Counted from the first letter of the stretch, positions 30,951 through 40,931 are shown. The stretch is DNA of 64,000 nucleotides from Flavobacterium ammonificans (GCF_020886115.1 NZ_AP025185.1:496001-560000); one strand, 5' to 3'. Translations and numbers: made by a program. The notes: a model not told the origin generated them from the letters alone.

Positions 30951-33359
30951 ATGAAAAAAAATTACGCCTCTCTTTACAGTACGCTTTTCATTTTAGTTAT
31001 TCTTGCGTTAGCCTTTTTTACTATGATGCCTCAATGGACATCGGAAGAAGAAGGTCCGCTAACCGAATTTTCTACACAAAGAGCATTCAAACAAGTAAGA
31101 GCCATCTCGCGTCAACCGCACTATGTTGGTTCTAAAAATCACGAAGAGGTCGCGCAGTATTTACTAAAAGAATTAGAAAAATTAGGATTAGAAACTTCCA
31201 TTCAAGAAGGCTATACGTTGAGCGATTGGGGGAATTTGGTGAAATCCAAAAATCTTTTGGCAAGAATAAAAGGAACCGATAGCACTAAAGCCTTATTACT
31301 TTTATCACATTACGATAGCGCACCCCATTCCTATTCCTTGGGCGCCAGTGACGCAGGTTCGGGAGTAGCCACTATTTTAGAAAGTGTTCGAACCTTTCTA
31401 CACAATAAAACAGCACATAAAAACGATATTATTATTCTCTTTACAGATGCCGAAGAATTGGGTTTAAATGGGGCAGCTCTATTTGTTACCAAGCACCAAT
31501 GGGCTAAAGAAGTTGGCGTAGTTTTAAACTTTGAAGCACGAGGTTCGTCAGGTCCAAGTTATATGTTGATGGAAACCAATGGTGGAAACGCAGGATTAGT
31601 TAATGAATTTGCTGCCGCAAAAGTACCGCTTCCCGCTTCTAACTCCTTGATGTATAGCATCTATAAAATGTTGCCTAACGACACCGATTTAACTGTTTTT
31701 AGAGAACAAGGCAATATCCAAGGATATAATTTTGCTTTCATCGACGATCATTTCAATTACCACACAGCACAAGACGACAGCAAACACCTCAACAAAAACA
31801 CCTTAGAACATCAAGGCACGTATTTAATGCCTTTGTTGCAGTATTTTGCAAATGCCAACTTTGACGCTACCGTTTCCAAAGAAGATTATGCTTATTTTAC
31901 CCTCCCGTTTACTTTCTTCAGTTATCCGTTTAGTTGGATACTACCAATGGTGTTAATCGCTTTAGTGCTATTTGTACTTTTAGTCTTTATAGGCGTTGGG
32001 AAACGTATTTTGTCATTCAAGGAAATCGGAAAAGGATTTATTCCATTTTTAGGTGCGACAATCACTAGCGGATTATTGGGCTTTTACGGGTGGAAATTTT
32101 TACTTCATTTCTATCCACAATACAACGATTTACTCAATGGATTTACCTACAACGGCCATTCGTATATTGCAGGATTTGTCTCTTTAACCATTGCGATTTG
32201 CTTCGTTTTTTATCAACTGTTTTCAGATGTAAAGACAACAATGAATCATTATGTAGCGCCGCTTTTCATTTGGCTATTGCTAAATTGTGGATTAGCCATT
32301 GGATTAAAAGGCGCTGGATTTTTAATCATTCCTGTTGGTTTTGGTTTGATTGCTTTTGGATTTTTTATTTTGACTCAAAAATCAAATGCACTATTGAATA
32401 TAATTTGCAGTATCCCGGCACTATTGATTATTGCGCCATTCATTCAAATGTTCCCAATCGGCTTAGGACTTAAAGTACTTTTTGGAAGCGCTATTTTGAC
32501 GGCATTAACCTTCGGATTGCTATTGTCTGTTTTTGGATCATACACCAAAAAAGGAAGATGGTCATTCTTATTTTTGGCGATTGCGGGTATCTTTTTTGCG
32601 AAAGCACATGTAACATCTGGATATGAATTAGGCAAAGCCAAATCCAACAGCTTGCTCTACATTTATAATGCTGAAACCAAAAAGGCCAATTGGGTTACTT
32701 ATGACACCAATTTAGATGATTGGACGAAAAGTTATTTGGGCAACCACCCTAAATCGGCCGATTTTATGCAAGCAGTACCTTTGTTTAGCAAATACAATTC
32801 AGGATTTACCTATGCTGCCGAAGCGCCAGTAAAAGAATTAGCTACGCCAACGATTGAATTTTTAAAAGATGAAAAATCAGGAAATCAACGTCATTTAAAA
32901 ATTAAAATTACACCGAATCGAAATGTAAACCGCTACGATATTTTTGCTTCCGAAGAAATGATTTTGAATAATTTCAAAGCTAATGGAGTACAATCCATTG
33001 GTCAAAAAGGCACCAAATACGAACGAAGAAGAGGGAAGAAAATATTGAGCTATTATGTAGTAGCGAACGAAGCTTTAGAAATGGAATTTAGTATTGACGC
33101 TACTGCGCCATTTGAAATGGAATTATTAGAAAGTTCTTTCGACTTAATGCGAAACAAATTGTTTCCAATGATTAAACGACAAAACTGGATGATGCCAACG
33201 CCATTTGTTTTGAACGATGCCGTTGTAATTCAGAAAAAAATTGTTCCAACTCCAGTGGTAAAAACTGTAGTAAAAAAAGTTATTGAAAGCACTCCCGTTC
33301 AAGATAGTATATCGGAACCAAAACCTGAAATTGAACCTGAAACTACTCCAATTCTCTAA
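30951..33359 (+). CDS. M28-family zinc metallopeptidase with multi-helix membrane domain
   Basis: An 802-residue protein. One N-terminal helix (about 7-25) leads into the M28 aminopeptidase domain: LLLSHYDSAPHSY (zinc His), LGASDAGSGVATILE (bridging Asp), LFTDAEELGLNGA (catalytic Glu pair) and DDHFNYHTAQDD (zinc His). From about 315 to 555 there are roughly eight hydrophobic helices, followed by a 240-residue globular C-terminus. The layout resembles eukaryotic vacuolar Pff1/ER Fxna-type peptidases. It probably trims peptides at the inner membrane. The end is Pro/Thr/Glu-rich (STPVQDSISEPKPEIEPE). Confidence 0.88.
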   Translation: MKKNYASLYSTLFILVILALAFFTMMPQWTSEEEGPLTEFSTQRAFKQVRAISRQPHYVGSKNHEEVAQYLLKELEKLGLETSIQEGYTLSDWGNLVKSKNLLARIKGTDSTKALLLLSHYDSAPHSYSLGASDAGSGVATILESVRTFLHNKTAHKNDIIILFTDAEELGLNGAALFVTKHQWAKEVGVVLNFEARGSSGPSYMLMETNGGNAGLVNEFAAAKVPLPASNSLMYSIYKMLPNDTDLTVFREQGNIQGYNFAFIDDHFNYHTAQDDSKHLNKNTLEHQGTYLMPLLQYFANANFDATVSKEDYAYFTLPFTFFSYPFSWILPMVLIALVLFVLLVFIGVGKRILSFKEIGKGFIPFLGATITSGLLGFYGWKFLLHFYPQYNDLLNGFTYNGHSYIAGFVSLTIAICFVFYQLFSDVKTTMNHYVAPLFIWLLLNCGLAIGLKGAGFLIIPVGFGLIAFGFFILTQKSNALLNIICSIPALLIIAPFIQMFPIGLGLKVLFGSAILTALTFGLLLSVFGSYTKKGRWSFLFLAIAGIFFAKAHVTSGYELGKAKSNSLLYIYNAETKKANWVTYDTNLDDWTKSYLGNHPKSADFMQAVPLFSKYNSGFTYAAEAPVKELATPTIEFLKDEKSGNQRHLKIKITPNRNVNRYDIFASEEMILNNFKANGVQSIGQKGTKYERRRGKKILSYYVVANEALEMEFSIDATAPFEMELLESSFDLMRNKLFPMIKRQNWMMPTPFVLNDAVVIQKKIVPTPVVKTVVKKVIESTPVQDSISEPKPEIEPETTPIL

Positions 33360-33366
33360 GCTAACT

Positions 33367-34170
33367 ATGACACAAATCAGCATTTTAGGTTGTGGCTGGC
33401 TGGGACTTCCTTTGGCGAAAGCCTTATTAAAAAAAGGATTTTTGGCAAAGGGTTCTACTACTTCAATAGAGAAAATATCCGTTTTAGAATCAGCAGGAAT
33501 TGCGCCATTTATAATTCGGTTAGAGGAAGAAAAAATCAGTGACTCCATAACTGATTTTTTGGCTGATAGCCAAATCTTAATTGTAGACATCCCACCAAAA
33601 TTAAGAGGCAATTCTAACGAGAATTTTGTTGCCAAAATAGCGACTTTAATTCCTTTTATTGAAAACTCAACCATTGAAAAAGTGCTTTTTGTGAGTTCGA
33701 CTTCGGTCTATGGTGAGGATAATGAATTGGTGACTGATGAAACTCCTTTGAATCCTGATTCAGAAGGCGGACGTCAATTGGCTATTGTAGAAAGTCTTTT
33801 GCAAAAAAACAGTTGTTTTGAAACGACCATTTTACGTTTTGGAGGATTAATTGGTGAAGATCGAAATCCGGTTCGGTTTTTATCCGGGAGAGAAAATATT
33901 GAAAACCCAGACTCACCTATTAACTTAATCCATCAAGACGATTGTATTGGCATTATTAAAAAAATAATCGAATTGGATTCTTGGAACAAAACCTTCAATG
34001 CAGTCGCGCCATTTCATCCGACTAGAAAAGAATATTATACTCAAAAAGCTGCCGATTTGAATTTGGCTTTGCCTAAATTTGTCCCTTCAAACACAATGGC
34101 AGGAAAAACTATATTGAGTGATACATTGAAAAACTCTTTGCAGTATTCCTTTATTAAACCAACATTATAA
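33367..34170 (+). CDS. NAD(P)-binding epimerase/SDR-like protein (YeeZ-type)
   Basis: A 267-residue atypical extended SDR. Rossmann loop near the N-terminus, ILGCGWLGLPLAKALLKKG; VLFVSSTSVYGE carries the Ser-Tyr segment typical of NDP-sugar epimerases, followed by ILRFGGLIGEDRNPVRFL. The classic YxxxK is not evident, as in the YeeZ group, so catalytic activity is uncertain. ATG 33367 lies 7 bases after the M28 stop; a longer frame from 33283 would overlap that gene by 77 bases and adds no family sequence. Confidence 0.82.
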   Translation: MTQISILGCGWLGLPLAKALLKKGFLAKGSTTSIEKISVLESAGIAPFIIRLEEEKISDSITDFLADSQILIVDIPPKLRGNSNENFVAKIATLIPFIENSTIEKVLFVSSTSVYGEDNELVTDETPLNPDSEGGRQLAIVESLLQKNSCFETTILRFGGLIGEDRNPVRFLSGRENIENPDSPINLIHQDDCIGIIKKIIELDSWNKTFNAVAPFHPTRKEYYTQKAADLNLALPKFVPSNTMAGKTILSDTLKNSLQYSFIKPTL

Positions 34171-34171
34171 A

Positions 34172-35089
34172 GTGAGAACCCGAATAAAAAACGCTTTTTC
34201 AAACCAGATCAAAACAATTGGGTTGCCGTTTTTGGCACTTTTCTGGGTCAGTATCATTTGGGGTACCACTTGGATTGCTTCCAAAGAAGGCGTAAAACAT
34301 ATGCCTGCTTTACAGTTGGTAGCTATTCGCCAATTCATTGGAGGCATTATTTATATTGGCTATTTCTTATTGAAAAAAACCCCTTGGCCTAAAGGCAAAC
34401 AATGGAAATTCATTCTGATTTTGAGTGTGCTTAATTTTGTTTTAAGTAACGGGCTCAGCACTTGGGGTGTGAAATACATTAGTAGTGGTTTAGGCGCAAT
34501 TATTGGTGCCTTGGTGCCATTATGGGTAGTCATAATTAGTTTTTTCAGAGGCGAACGATTAGCTCGATTAGCCATTGTAGGATTAATTGTTGGTTTTTCA
34601 GGAATTTGTGTGGTCTTTTACGATCATTTGAATGATTTCTTCATTGCTGATTTTCGTTTTGGAATATTCCTCTCTATTGTCGCTACGCTGACTTGGGCTT
34701 TTGGAACTTTATACACTAAGAAAAAAGCGGCCAGTTTTAATCCGTATTTTGGATTGGGATTGCAAATGTTTATTTCGAGTATTTTACTTTTTGCCTTTAC
34801 AGGCGCAACAGGAACCTCAGTAAGTTTGTCTGAAATTCCAGCTATATCATGGTGGTCAATTGCTTATTTGGTTTTGTTTGGCTCCGTATTTACTTTTATT
34901 GCATTTATTTATGCCTTACAGCGTTTACCATCAGAAATTAGCAGTATTTATGCTTATGTAAATCCAATCGTTGCGGTTTTGTTGGGAACAGTTATTTTTA
35001 ACGAACCGCTCACTATTCCTATAATTATTGGCGGCAGCATCACATTAATTGGATTGTACTTGGTTAATAAATCCATGAGAAAAAGTTAA
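34172..35089 (+). CDS. DMT-superfamily (EamA) permease
   Basis: A 305-residue inner-membrane transporter with ten hydrophobic helices in two five-helix EamA repeats. WGTTWIASKEGVKHMPALQLVAIRQ in helix 1-2 and LQRLPSEISSIYAYVNPIVAVLLG in the second repeat are typical. The start is GTG 34172, one base after the preceding stop. Substrate is unknown; family members export amino acids and metabolites. It is probably co-transcribed with the epimerase-like gene. Confidence 0.9.
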   Translation: MRTRIKNAFSNQIKTIGLPFLALFWVSIIWGTTWIASKEGVKHMPALQLVAIRQFIGGIIYIGYFLLKKTPWPKGKQWKFILILSVLNFVLSNGLSTWGVKYISSGLGAIIGALVPLWVVIISFFRGERLARLAIVGLIVGFSGICVVFYDHLNDFFIADFRFGIFLSIVATLTWAFGTLYTKKKAASFNPYFGLGLQMFISSILLFAFTGATGTSVSLSEIPAISWWSIAYLVLFGSVFTFIAFIYALQRLPSEISSIYAYVNPIVAVLLGTVIFNEPLTIPIIIGGSITLIGLYLVNKSMRKS

Positions 35090-35099
35090 ATTTAAAAAT

Positions 35100-35561
35100 A
35101 TGATTACCAATATTGAAATTAAAGAAATGCCAAAAACAGATTGGGCATTTGTCACTCATATTGGAGTGGAAGGATTGGATGCAGCTTATGGAAAATTACT
35201 CCAATGGGCAATTCCTAAAGGTCTTGTAGGTAATGATTTAAAAATGGGTCGGATTTATCATGACAGCTTTAAAATAACTGATCCAGCTAAAGTAAGAATG
35301 AGTGCTTGTATTTTACTGCAAGAACCTGTTCAAACTAATGGGGAAATAGGTTTGGTATCTATCCCAAAAGGTAAATGTATCGTTGGTCATTTTGAAATAC
35401 CACCTCATGAGTTTGGTAAGTCTTGGCAATCCCTTTTTATTTGGATGAAAGAAAATGGATATGCAAAAGCAGACCAAAATCCTTATGAAATTATGCATAA
35501 TGATTTCAATAAACATCCAGAGAAAAAATGTATTGTGGACTTATGTATTCCTATCGAATAA
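35100..35561 (+). CDS. GyrI-like/AraC effector-binding domain protein
   Basis: A 153-residue protein consisting of the GyrI-like small-molecule-binding fold: EIKEMPKTDWAFVTHIG at the start, GRIYHDSFKITDPAKVRMSACILL in the middle and a closing PEKKCIVDLCIPIE. No DNA-binding helices are present, so it is a stand-alone effector domain as in SbmC. The ligand is unknown. It follows the permease by 10 bases and ends at a terminator. Confidence 0.87.
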   Translation: MITNIEIKEMPKTDWAFVTHIGVEGLDAAYGKLLQWAIPKGLVGNDLKMGRIYHDSFKITDPAKVRMSACILLQEPVQTNGEIGLVSIPKGKCIVGHFEIPPHEFGKSWQSLFIWMKENGYAKADQNPYEIMHNDFNKHPEKKCIVDLCIPIE

Positions 35562-35565
35562 AAAC

Positions 35566-35597
35566 AAAAAAACCGATTATTGCTAATCGGTTTTTTT
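35566..35597. terminator. bidirectional intrinsic terminator
   Basis: AAAAAACCGATTA and TAATCGGTTTTTTT arms with a four-base loop between the convergent GyrI-like gene and the M13 peptidase gene. Confidence 0.9.
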
Positions 35598-35614
35598 GTA
35601 TTCAATAATTCAGA

Positions 35615-37678
35615 TTACCAAATTTTAACTCGCTTTTCAGGAGCAATATACATTCCGTCAGTAGGCTGGATGTTGAACGCTTCATAAAAGGTATCTACAT
35701 TTTGTAATGGTACATAAGCACGATACATTCCTGGTGAATGTGGGTCGGTTTTTACTTGACTTTTCAAAGCCTCGTCTCTCATTTTTGAACGCCAAATAGT
35801 TGACCAAGAAATAAAGAAACGTTGTTCTGGAGTGTATCCATCAATTAAACCTGGATTCCCGTTTTCTTTCAAATACAATTGCAATCCATCATACGCCGCA
35901 TTCACACCGCCCAAATCTCCAATGTTTTCTCCTAAAGTAAATTTACCATCAACAAAAGTCCCTGGCAGTGGCTGTAACTGACTGTATTGTGCTGCCAAAG
36001 CTCCCGTCAAAGCCGTAAATTGTTTTAAATCGTCTGCAGTCCACCAATCTACTAAATTACCATCAGCATTGTATCTTGAACCTGAATCGTCAAATCCATG
36101 GGAAATTTCATGACCAATTACTGCTCCAATTCCACCATAATTTACGGCTTCGTCAGCTTGATAATTATAAAATGGCGGTTGCAAAATTGCTGCTGGGAAT
36201 ACAATTTCGTTGTACGAAGGGTTGTAATACGCATTTACCGTTTGTGGAGACATCCCCCATTTTTCTTTATTAACAGGTTTTTTAAGTTCTGCAATATTCT
36301 CGTTGAAAGACCATTTCGAAATATTTTTTACGTTCTCAAAATAGCTCCCCCCTTCTTCAGGAGACTGAATAGTTAAAGCCGAATAATCTTTCCATTTGTC
36401 AGGATATCCAATTTTAACTCTTGATTTGTTCAATTTAGCTATCGCACTTTTCTTTGTCTCTTGTGACATCCAAGCCAAATTATTGATTCTGTTTTCAAAA
36501 GCTAGGAATACATTTTTAATCATTTTCTCTGCTTTAGCTTTGGCTTCAGCAGGGAATTTTTTCTCAACATATAATTTACCCAAAGCTTCTCCCGTAGCCC
36601 CATTAATAACTTGAAGTGCACGTTCTTGAAGTGGTCTTTGTTTAACAGCGCCCGTTAAGGTTTTGCCATAAAACTCCCAATTCGCAGTTTCCAATTGTGT
36701 AGACAACAAACTGGCTGATTTGTTTAAAAGTGTCCAACGCATATAGGCTTTCCAATCGGCTACTTTATTTTCTTTCAAAATAGTTTCTAAAGCCACTAAA
36801 TATTTTGGTTGCGCAACAATTAATGAATCTGTTTTTGGTAAACCAATTTGAGTTAAATAAACATCCCAGTTAATTGATGGCGTCAATTTTTGCAAATCAC
36901 TTACCGTCATTGGATTGTACGATTTTCTTCTGTCTCTGCGTTCCACTCTATCGAAGCGAGGTTTAGACATCGCTGTTTCTAGAGCTAGAATTCTATCCGC
37001 ATTTGCTTGTGCCTCGGCTGGTTTTTCTCCAAGTAATTGTAGCATTTTAGTTAGATGAAGTAGGTATTTGGCACGTTTCTCTTTAGAATCAGCATCTTCA
37101 GAAACATAATAATCTCTGTCAGGCAAACCAACACTTCCAGGACCTACATTAATAACATTTCTATTGCTATTTTTAGCATCAACTCCAACTCCAACTCCAA
37201 AAAAACCTATTCCGCCTTGAGGCGCCATTTGAATTAACAATGCCTGTAAATCGGCCGTGTTTTTTACTGCATTGATTTTAGCTAAATACGGTTTAAGCGG
37301 AGAAATTCCTTGCTTGTTTCTAGCAACCGTATCCAAAATAGATTTGTACAAGTTAATTGCTTTACCTTGATCTGTATTCGACTTATAAATAGGGTTTTTT
37401 GCCGCCTCATTTAATATGATTAAGGCATCTGTATCTGTTTTTTGACGCAATTCATCAAAACTTCCCCAACGTGTTTTATCGTTTGGAATTTGAGTATTGT
37501 CTAACCAGGTTCCATTAACGTATCTAAAGAAATCGTCTGTTGGTTTTACCTTTGTATCCATAAAGTTTACATTGATTCCTGGCTCTTTTTTCGCAGTGTT
37601 GTCTTGGGCTTGAACACTCGATGTAACAATTAAAGCTGGGATCACGAAAAGAACAGCATTCGAAAATAATTTTTTCAT
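35615..37678 (-). CDS. M13-family (neprilysin/PepO) metallopeptidase
   Basis: A 687-residue exported zinc endopeptidase. The N-terminal signal (MKKLFSNAVLFVIPALIVTSSVQA) is followed by the helical M13_N region and the catalytic core with HExxH in VIGHEISHGFDD, downstream ENIGDLGG carrying the third zinc ligand Glu, and the NAYYNPSYNEIVFPAAIL substrate-groove segment. The C-terminus, DGMYIAPEKRVKIW, ends in Trp as usual. It digests short peptides in the periplasm or outside. It is monocistronic. Confidence 0.95.
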   Translation of the reverse strand: MKKLFSNAVLFVIPALIVTSSVQAQDNTAKKEPGINVNFMDTKVKPTDDFFRYVNGTWLDNTQIPNDKTRWGSFDELRQKTDTDALIILNEAAKNPIYKSNTDQGKAINLYKSILDTVARNKQGISPLKPYLAKINAVKNTADLQALLIQMAPQGGIGFFGVGVGVDAKNSNRNVINVGPGSVGLPDRDYYVSEDADSKEKRAKYLLHLTKMLQLLGEKPAEAQANADRILALETAMSKPRFDRVERRDRRKSYNPMTVSDLQKLTPSINWDVYLTQIGLPKTDSLIVAQPKYLVALETILKENKVADWKAYMRWTLLNKSASLLSTQLETANWEFYGKTLTGAVKQRPLQERALQVINGATGEALGKLYVEKKFPAEAKAKAEKMIKNVFLAFENRINNLAWMSQETKKSAIAKLNKSRVKIGYPDKWKDYSALTIQSPEEGGSYFENVKNISKWSFNENIAELKKPVNKEKWGMSPQTVNAYYNPSYNEIVFPAAILQPPFYNYQADEAVNYGGIGAVIGHEISHGFDDSGSRYNADGNLVDWWTADDLKQFTALTGALAAQYSQLQPLPGTFVDGKFTLGENIGDLGGVNAAYDGLQLYLKENGNPGLIDGYTPEQRFFISWSTIWRSKMRDEALKSQVKTDPHSPGMYRAYVPLQNVDTFYEAFNIQPTDGMYIAPEKRVKIW

Positions 37679-37786
37679 TGTTTTTAATTTTTAGTGATAA
37701 ACAAATCTATTGAATAATTTTTAAAAATTTGAATTACACGCTTTTTTTTAATGCTATCGATATGGTAAATGCCTTTATGATTTTCG

Positions 37787-37794
37787 TATTTTTG
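37787..37794 (+). promoter_or_regulatory. TAnnTTTG -7 box for the SCO gene
   Basis: TATTTTTG sits 15 bases before ATG 37810. It supports that start over the upstream in-frame ATG at 37729. No clear -33 TTG. Confidence 0.45.
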
Positions 37795-37809
37795 TTTCAA
37801 ATTTTAAAA

Positions 37810-38475
37810 ATGAAAGCTTTTTTACACCATTATCGTTTCTTTTTTATTGGGTTAATCGTTTTTTCGATAATTACGATTTCCTTGTTTTACTCGGCATTAA
37901 AACCTGCTAAAACTTTACCTATATATAACCCTGCAGATGTTAATCCAGAATTAGTAGACAGCACGGTACAATACATTAGTAAATACCATACCATTGCTGA
38001 CTTTTCTTTTGTCAACCAAAACGGAAAAACCATAACTCAAAAAGAGTATGAGGGTAAAATTTATGTTGCCGATTTCTTTTTCACGACTTGTGGTTCTATT
38101 TGTCCAAAAATGACCGCTAATTTAGAAGAAGTTCAAAAAGCAATTAGCAACAATCCTAAAGTCATGTTACTTTCGCACACCGTTTTTCCTGAAACGGATA
38201 GTGTACCTGTTTTAAAACAATACGCTATTAAACACCATGTCAACGATAGCAAATGGAATCTAGTGACTGGAGATAAAAAAGCCATTTATACTATGGCACG
38301 AAAATCCTATTTAGCAGTGAAATTAGGAAAACCGTCAGCACTGTATGATATGGTACATACCGAAAACTTTGTATTAGTGGACCAAAAAAGACGTGTGCGT
38401 GGTTTCTATGACGGAACGAATAAAGAAGACGTTCAACGCCTAATTGAAGACATTGCATTTTTGTCGGAACAATAA
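37810..38475 (+). CDS. SCO1/SenC-family thioredoxin-fold protein
   Basis: A 221-residue protein anchored by one N-terminal helix (about 7-27, FFFIGLIVFSIITISLFYSA). The thioredoxin-like domain has the copper/redox CxxxC in TTCGSICPKM and the distal His in YDMVHTENFVLVDQ. SCO proteins deliver copper to the CuA site of cytochrome oxidase or act as thiol reductants; no oxidase gene is nearby to decide. I chose ATG 37810 because a -7 box lies inside the longer reading. Next gene: feoA. Confidence 0.88.
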   Translation: MKAFLHHYRFFFIGLIVFSIITISLFYSALKPAKTLPIYNPADVNPELVDSTVQYISKYHTIADFSFVNQNGKTITQKEYEGKIYVADFFFTTCGSICPKMTANLEEVQKAISNNPKVMLLSHTVFPETDSVPVLKQYAIKHHVNDSKWNLVTGDKKAIYTMARKSYLAVKLGKPSALYDMVHTENFVLVDQKRRVRGFYDGTNKEDVQRLIEDIAFLSEQ

Positions 38476-38519
38476 ATCGCATTTTCTCTTAATTTTAGTA
38501 TAAAAATGATATTTATCAT

Positions 38520-38571
38520 TTGGTTTAGTATTAAAATCTGTACTTTTGCAATCTTAATTCAATCTAAATAA
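38520..38571 (+). promoter_or_regulatory. feoAB promoter and candidate DtxR-type operator
   Basis: TTG (38520-38522), 18-base spacer, TACTTTTG (38541-38548) form a Bacteroidota promoter. Downstream, AATCTAAATAA (38561-38571) matches the leader of the FecA-like receptor (40975-40985). An AATGAT-ATTT-ATCATT inverted repeat (38505-38520), reminiscent of a Fur-type site, lies just upstream of the -33 region. Confidence 0.55.
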
Positions 38572-38574
38572 GAC

Positions 38575-38811
38575 TTGCAAACCACATTAAACATACTCAA
38601 AAAAGGGGATAAAGCAATTATCAAAGAATTTGATATTGATGCTGTTCCCTTGAAATTATTAGAGATGGGTTGTTTGCCAGGCAATGTGGTTGAATTACTT
38701 CAAATAGCTCCTTTTGGCGACCCTTTGTATTTAAACATTAATGGCTCGCATGTGGCTATTCGAGTAGAAACTGCCAAAGAAATCGAAGTTGATTTAATTG
38801 AAAACCACTAA
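38575..38811 (+). CDS. feoA: ferrous iron transport protein A
   Basis: A 78-residue SH3-like protein of the Feo ferrous-iron uptake system: TLNILKKGDKAIIKEF, LKLLEMGCLPGNVVELLQIAPFGDPLYL and the closing HVAIRVETAKEIEV are typical of FeoA. It begins at TTG 38575; no ATG occurs in frame before the domain. It overlaps the feoB start by one base (TAATG), so the two are translated together. FeoA binds or regulates the FeoB G-domain. Confidence 0.93.
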   Translation: MQTTLNILKKGDKAIIKEFDIDAVPLKLLEMGCLPGNVVELLQIAPFGDPLYLNINGSHVAIRVETAKEIEVDLIENH

Positions 38812-40913
38812 TGTTAAGTAGTCACAACATCAATGTCGCGTTAATTGGAAATCCTAATGTAGGGAAAACTTCGGTTTTTAACCAACTCACAGGTTTGAAT
38901 CAACAAGTGGGAAATTATCCCGGAATTACGGTGGAGAAAAAGATTGGGTTTTGCAAATTACCCAATAACTACAAAGCCAATATTCTTGACTTGCCTGGAA
39001 CCTACAGCTTGAATGCCAGTTCCATTGATGAGAATGTGGTGATTGAGTTATTGTTGAACAAAAACGACAAATTATATCCTGACGTAGCCTTAGTAGTAAC
39101 TGATGTTGAGAATTTAAAACGAAACTTACTTCTTTTTACTCAAATAAAAGACTTGGAAATCCCCACCATTCTAGTCATTAATATGGCTGACAGAATGAAA
39201 CATAACGGTATTTCATTAGACATTCCTTATTTAGAAGAAAAGCTACAAACCAAAATTGCCTTAGTGAGTTCAAGAAAAGGAACTGGCATTGAAGAACTAA
39301 AACAATTAATTGTCAATTACAAATCGCTCCCAAAAGAGCCTTGTTTAAATGCTTCTTCTATTGATCCTGTCTATTTTGAAAACTTACGCAAAACATTTCC
39401 TAACCAATTGTTATACAAATTATGGTTAGTAATTACTCAAGATGTTAATTTCTTGAACTTAGATCGAAATGAAATCCGAAATTCATTTACTAAATCCCAT
39501 TCGGATTTAAAACGATTACAACAAAAAGAAACCATTAAGCGCTATCAATTCATCAATGATGTATTAAAAGAGGGACTTAAAATTGATACCACTGTTGCCA
39601 AAGATTTTCGTTCTGTTTTAGATCGAGTCCTTACTCACAAAGTATGGGGTTATGCGATTTTCTTTTTCATTCTTTTTGGAATTTTTCAATCCATTTTTGA
39701 ATGGTCTAAAATTCCGATGGATTTTATTGACAGTACATTTGCTTCATTGAGTGCTTTGGCAAGTGACCAATTACCTGCTGGTGTTTTGACTAATTTAATT
39801 GCTCAAGGAATTATTCCGGGTATTGGAGGCATCCTAATTTTTATTCCGCAAATTGCTTTTCTTTTTATGTTCATTTCCATTTTGGAAGAGAGCGGCTACA
39901 TGAGCCGAGTAGTTTTTTTAATGGACAAAATCATGCGTAAGTTTGGCTTATCTGGAAAAAGTATTGTGCCTTTGATTTCAGGAACTGCCTGTGCAATTCC
40001 AGCGATAATGGCTACTCGAAATATCGAAAATTGGAAAGAACGATTGATTACAATTTTAGTAACGCCATTTACAACTTGTTCTGCAAGACTTCCTGTTTAT
40101 GCTATTATTATTGCTTTGGTAATTCCTGATACTCGTGTATTTGGAATCATCAATATGCAAGGATTGACACTAATGTTGTTGTACTTACTTGGTTTTGGAA
40201 TGGCAATATTCTCAGCTTATATTTTAAATTCGATTTTAAAAATAAAAGGCAAAACCTACTTTGTAATCGAAATGCCTAATTATAAATTGCCGTTATTCAA
40301 GAATGTAGCTATTAATGTAATCGAAAAAACCAAAGCGTTTATTTTTGGTGCAGGTAAAATCATTTTAGCCATTTCTATTGTATTATGGTTTTTAGCTTCT
40401 TATGGACCCGGTGAAAAATTCAATAATGCTGAAAAAATTGTAATTGAAAAAAACAGCGCTAAACCTTTAGAAGAAACCGAACTACAAAATGCAATTGCTT
40501 CGCAAAAATTAGAAAACTCCTATATCGGAATTATGGGAAAAACTATCGAGCCTGTAATTTCTCCTTTGGGTTACGATTGGAAAATTGGTGTAGCGATTAT
40601 TAGTTCATTTGCTGCTAGAGAAGTGTTTGTTGGAACATTGGCTACAATATATAGTGTAGGAGATAGCGATAATGACACTACCATTAAAAACAAAATGCAA
40701 GCTGAAATTTCCCCAGAAACAGGCCAAAAAATATTCAATTTTGCCTCGGGTATATCCTTATTATTGTTTTATGCTTTTGCCATGCAATGCGCCAGCACCA
40801 TTGCCATTACTAAAAAAGAAACCAACTCTTGGAAATGGCCTTTGGGACAATTAATTTTCATGAGCGGATTGGCCTATCTCGTTGCTTTAATTGCCTATCA
40901 AATTTTAAAGTAA
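38811..40913 (+). CDS. feoB: ferrous iron transporter B
   Basis: A 700-residue inner-membrane Fe2+ transporter. N-terminal GTPase: G1 GNPNVGKTS, G2/switch in NYPGITVEKK, G3 DLPGTYSL, G4 INMADR (NxxD). Then a helical spacer and a membrane part with two Gate domains (FIPQIAFLFMFISILEESGYMSR; LISGTACAIPAIMATR; FTTCSARLPVYAII). The Cys residues in those Gate motifs are conserved. Full length for a Bacteroidota FeoB. It is preceded by feoA and followed by an iron-siderophore-type receptor. Confidence 0.97.
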   Translation: MLSSHNINVALIGNPNVGKTSVFNQLTGLNQQVGNYPGITVEKKIGFCKLPNNYKANILDLPGTYSLNASSIDENVVIELLLNKNDKLYPDVALVVTDVENLKRNLLLFTQIKDLEIPTILVINMADRMKHNGISLDIPYLEEKLQTKIALVSSRKGTGIEELKQLIVNYKSLPKEPCLNASSIDPVYFENLRKTFPNQLLYKLWLVITQDVNFLNLDRNEIRNSFTKSHSDLKRLQQKETIKRYQFINDVLKEGLKIDTTVAKDFRSVLDRVLTHKVWGYAIFFFILFGIFQSIFEWSKIPMDFIDSTFASLSALASDQLPAGVLTNLIAQGIIPGIGGILIFIPQIAFLFMFISILEESGYMSRVVFLMDKIMRKFGLSGKSIVPLISGTACAIPAIMATRNIENWKERLITILVTPFTTCSARLPVYAIIIALVIPDTRVFGIINMQGLTLMLLYLLGFGMAIFSAYILNSILKIKGKTYFVIEMPNYKLPLFKNVAINVIEKTKAFIFGAGKIILAISIVLWFLASYGPGEKFNNAEKIVIEKNSAKPLEETELQNAIASQKLENSYIGIMGKTIEPVISPLGYDWKIGVAIISSFAAREVFVGTLATIYSVGDSDNDTTIKNKMQAEISPETGQKIFNFASGISLLLFYAFAMQCASTIAITKKETNSWKWPLGQLIFMSGLAYLVALIAYQILK

Positions 40914-40931
40914 AATTTCTTTATTTATATT

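Noticed and set aside
33283..33366. longer start for the epimerase-like gene
   Set aside because: It would overlap the M28 gene by 77 bases and adds sequence unlike the family; ATG 33367 gives the Rossmann strand at the usual place.
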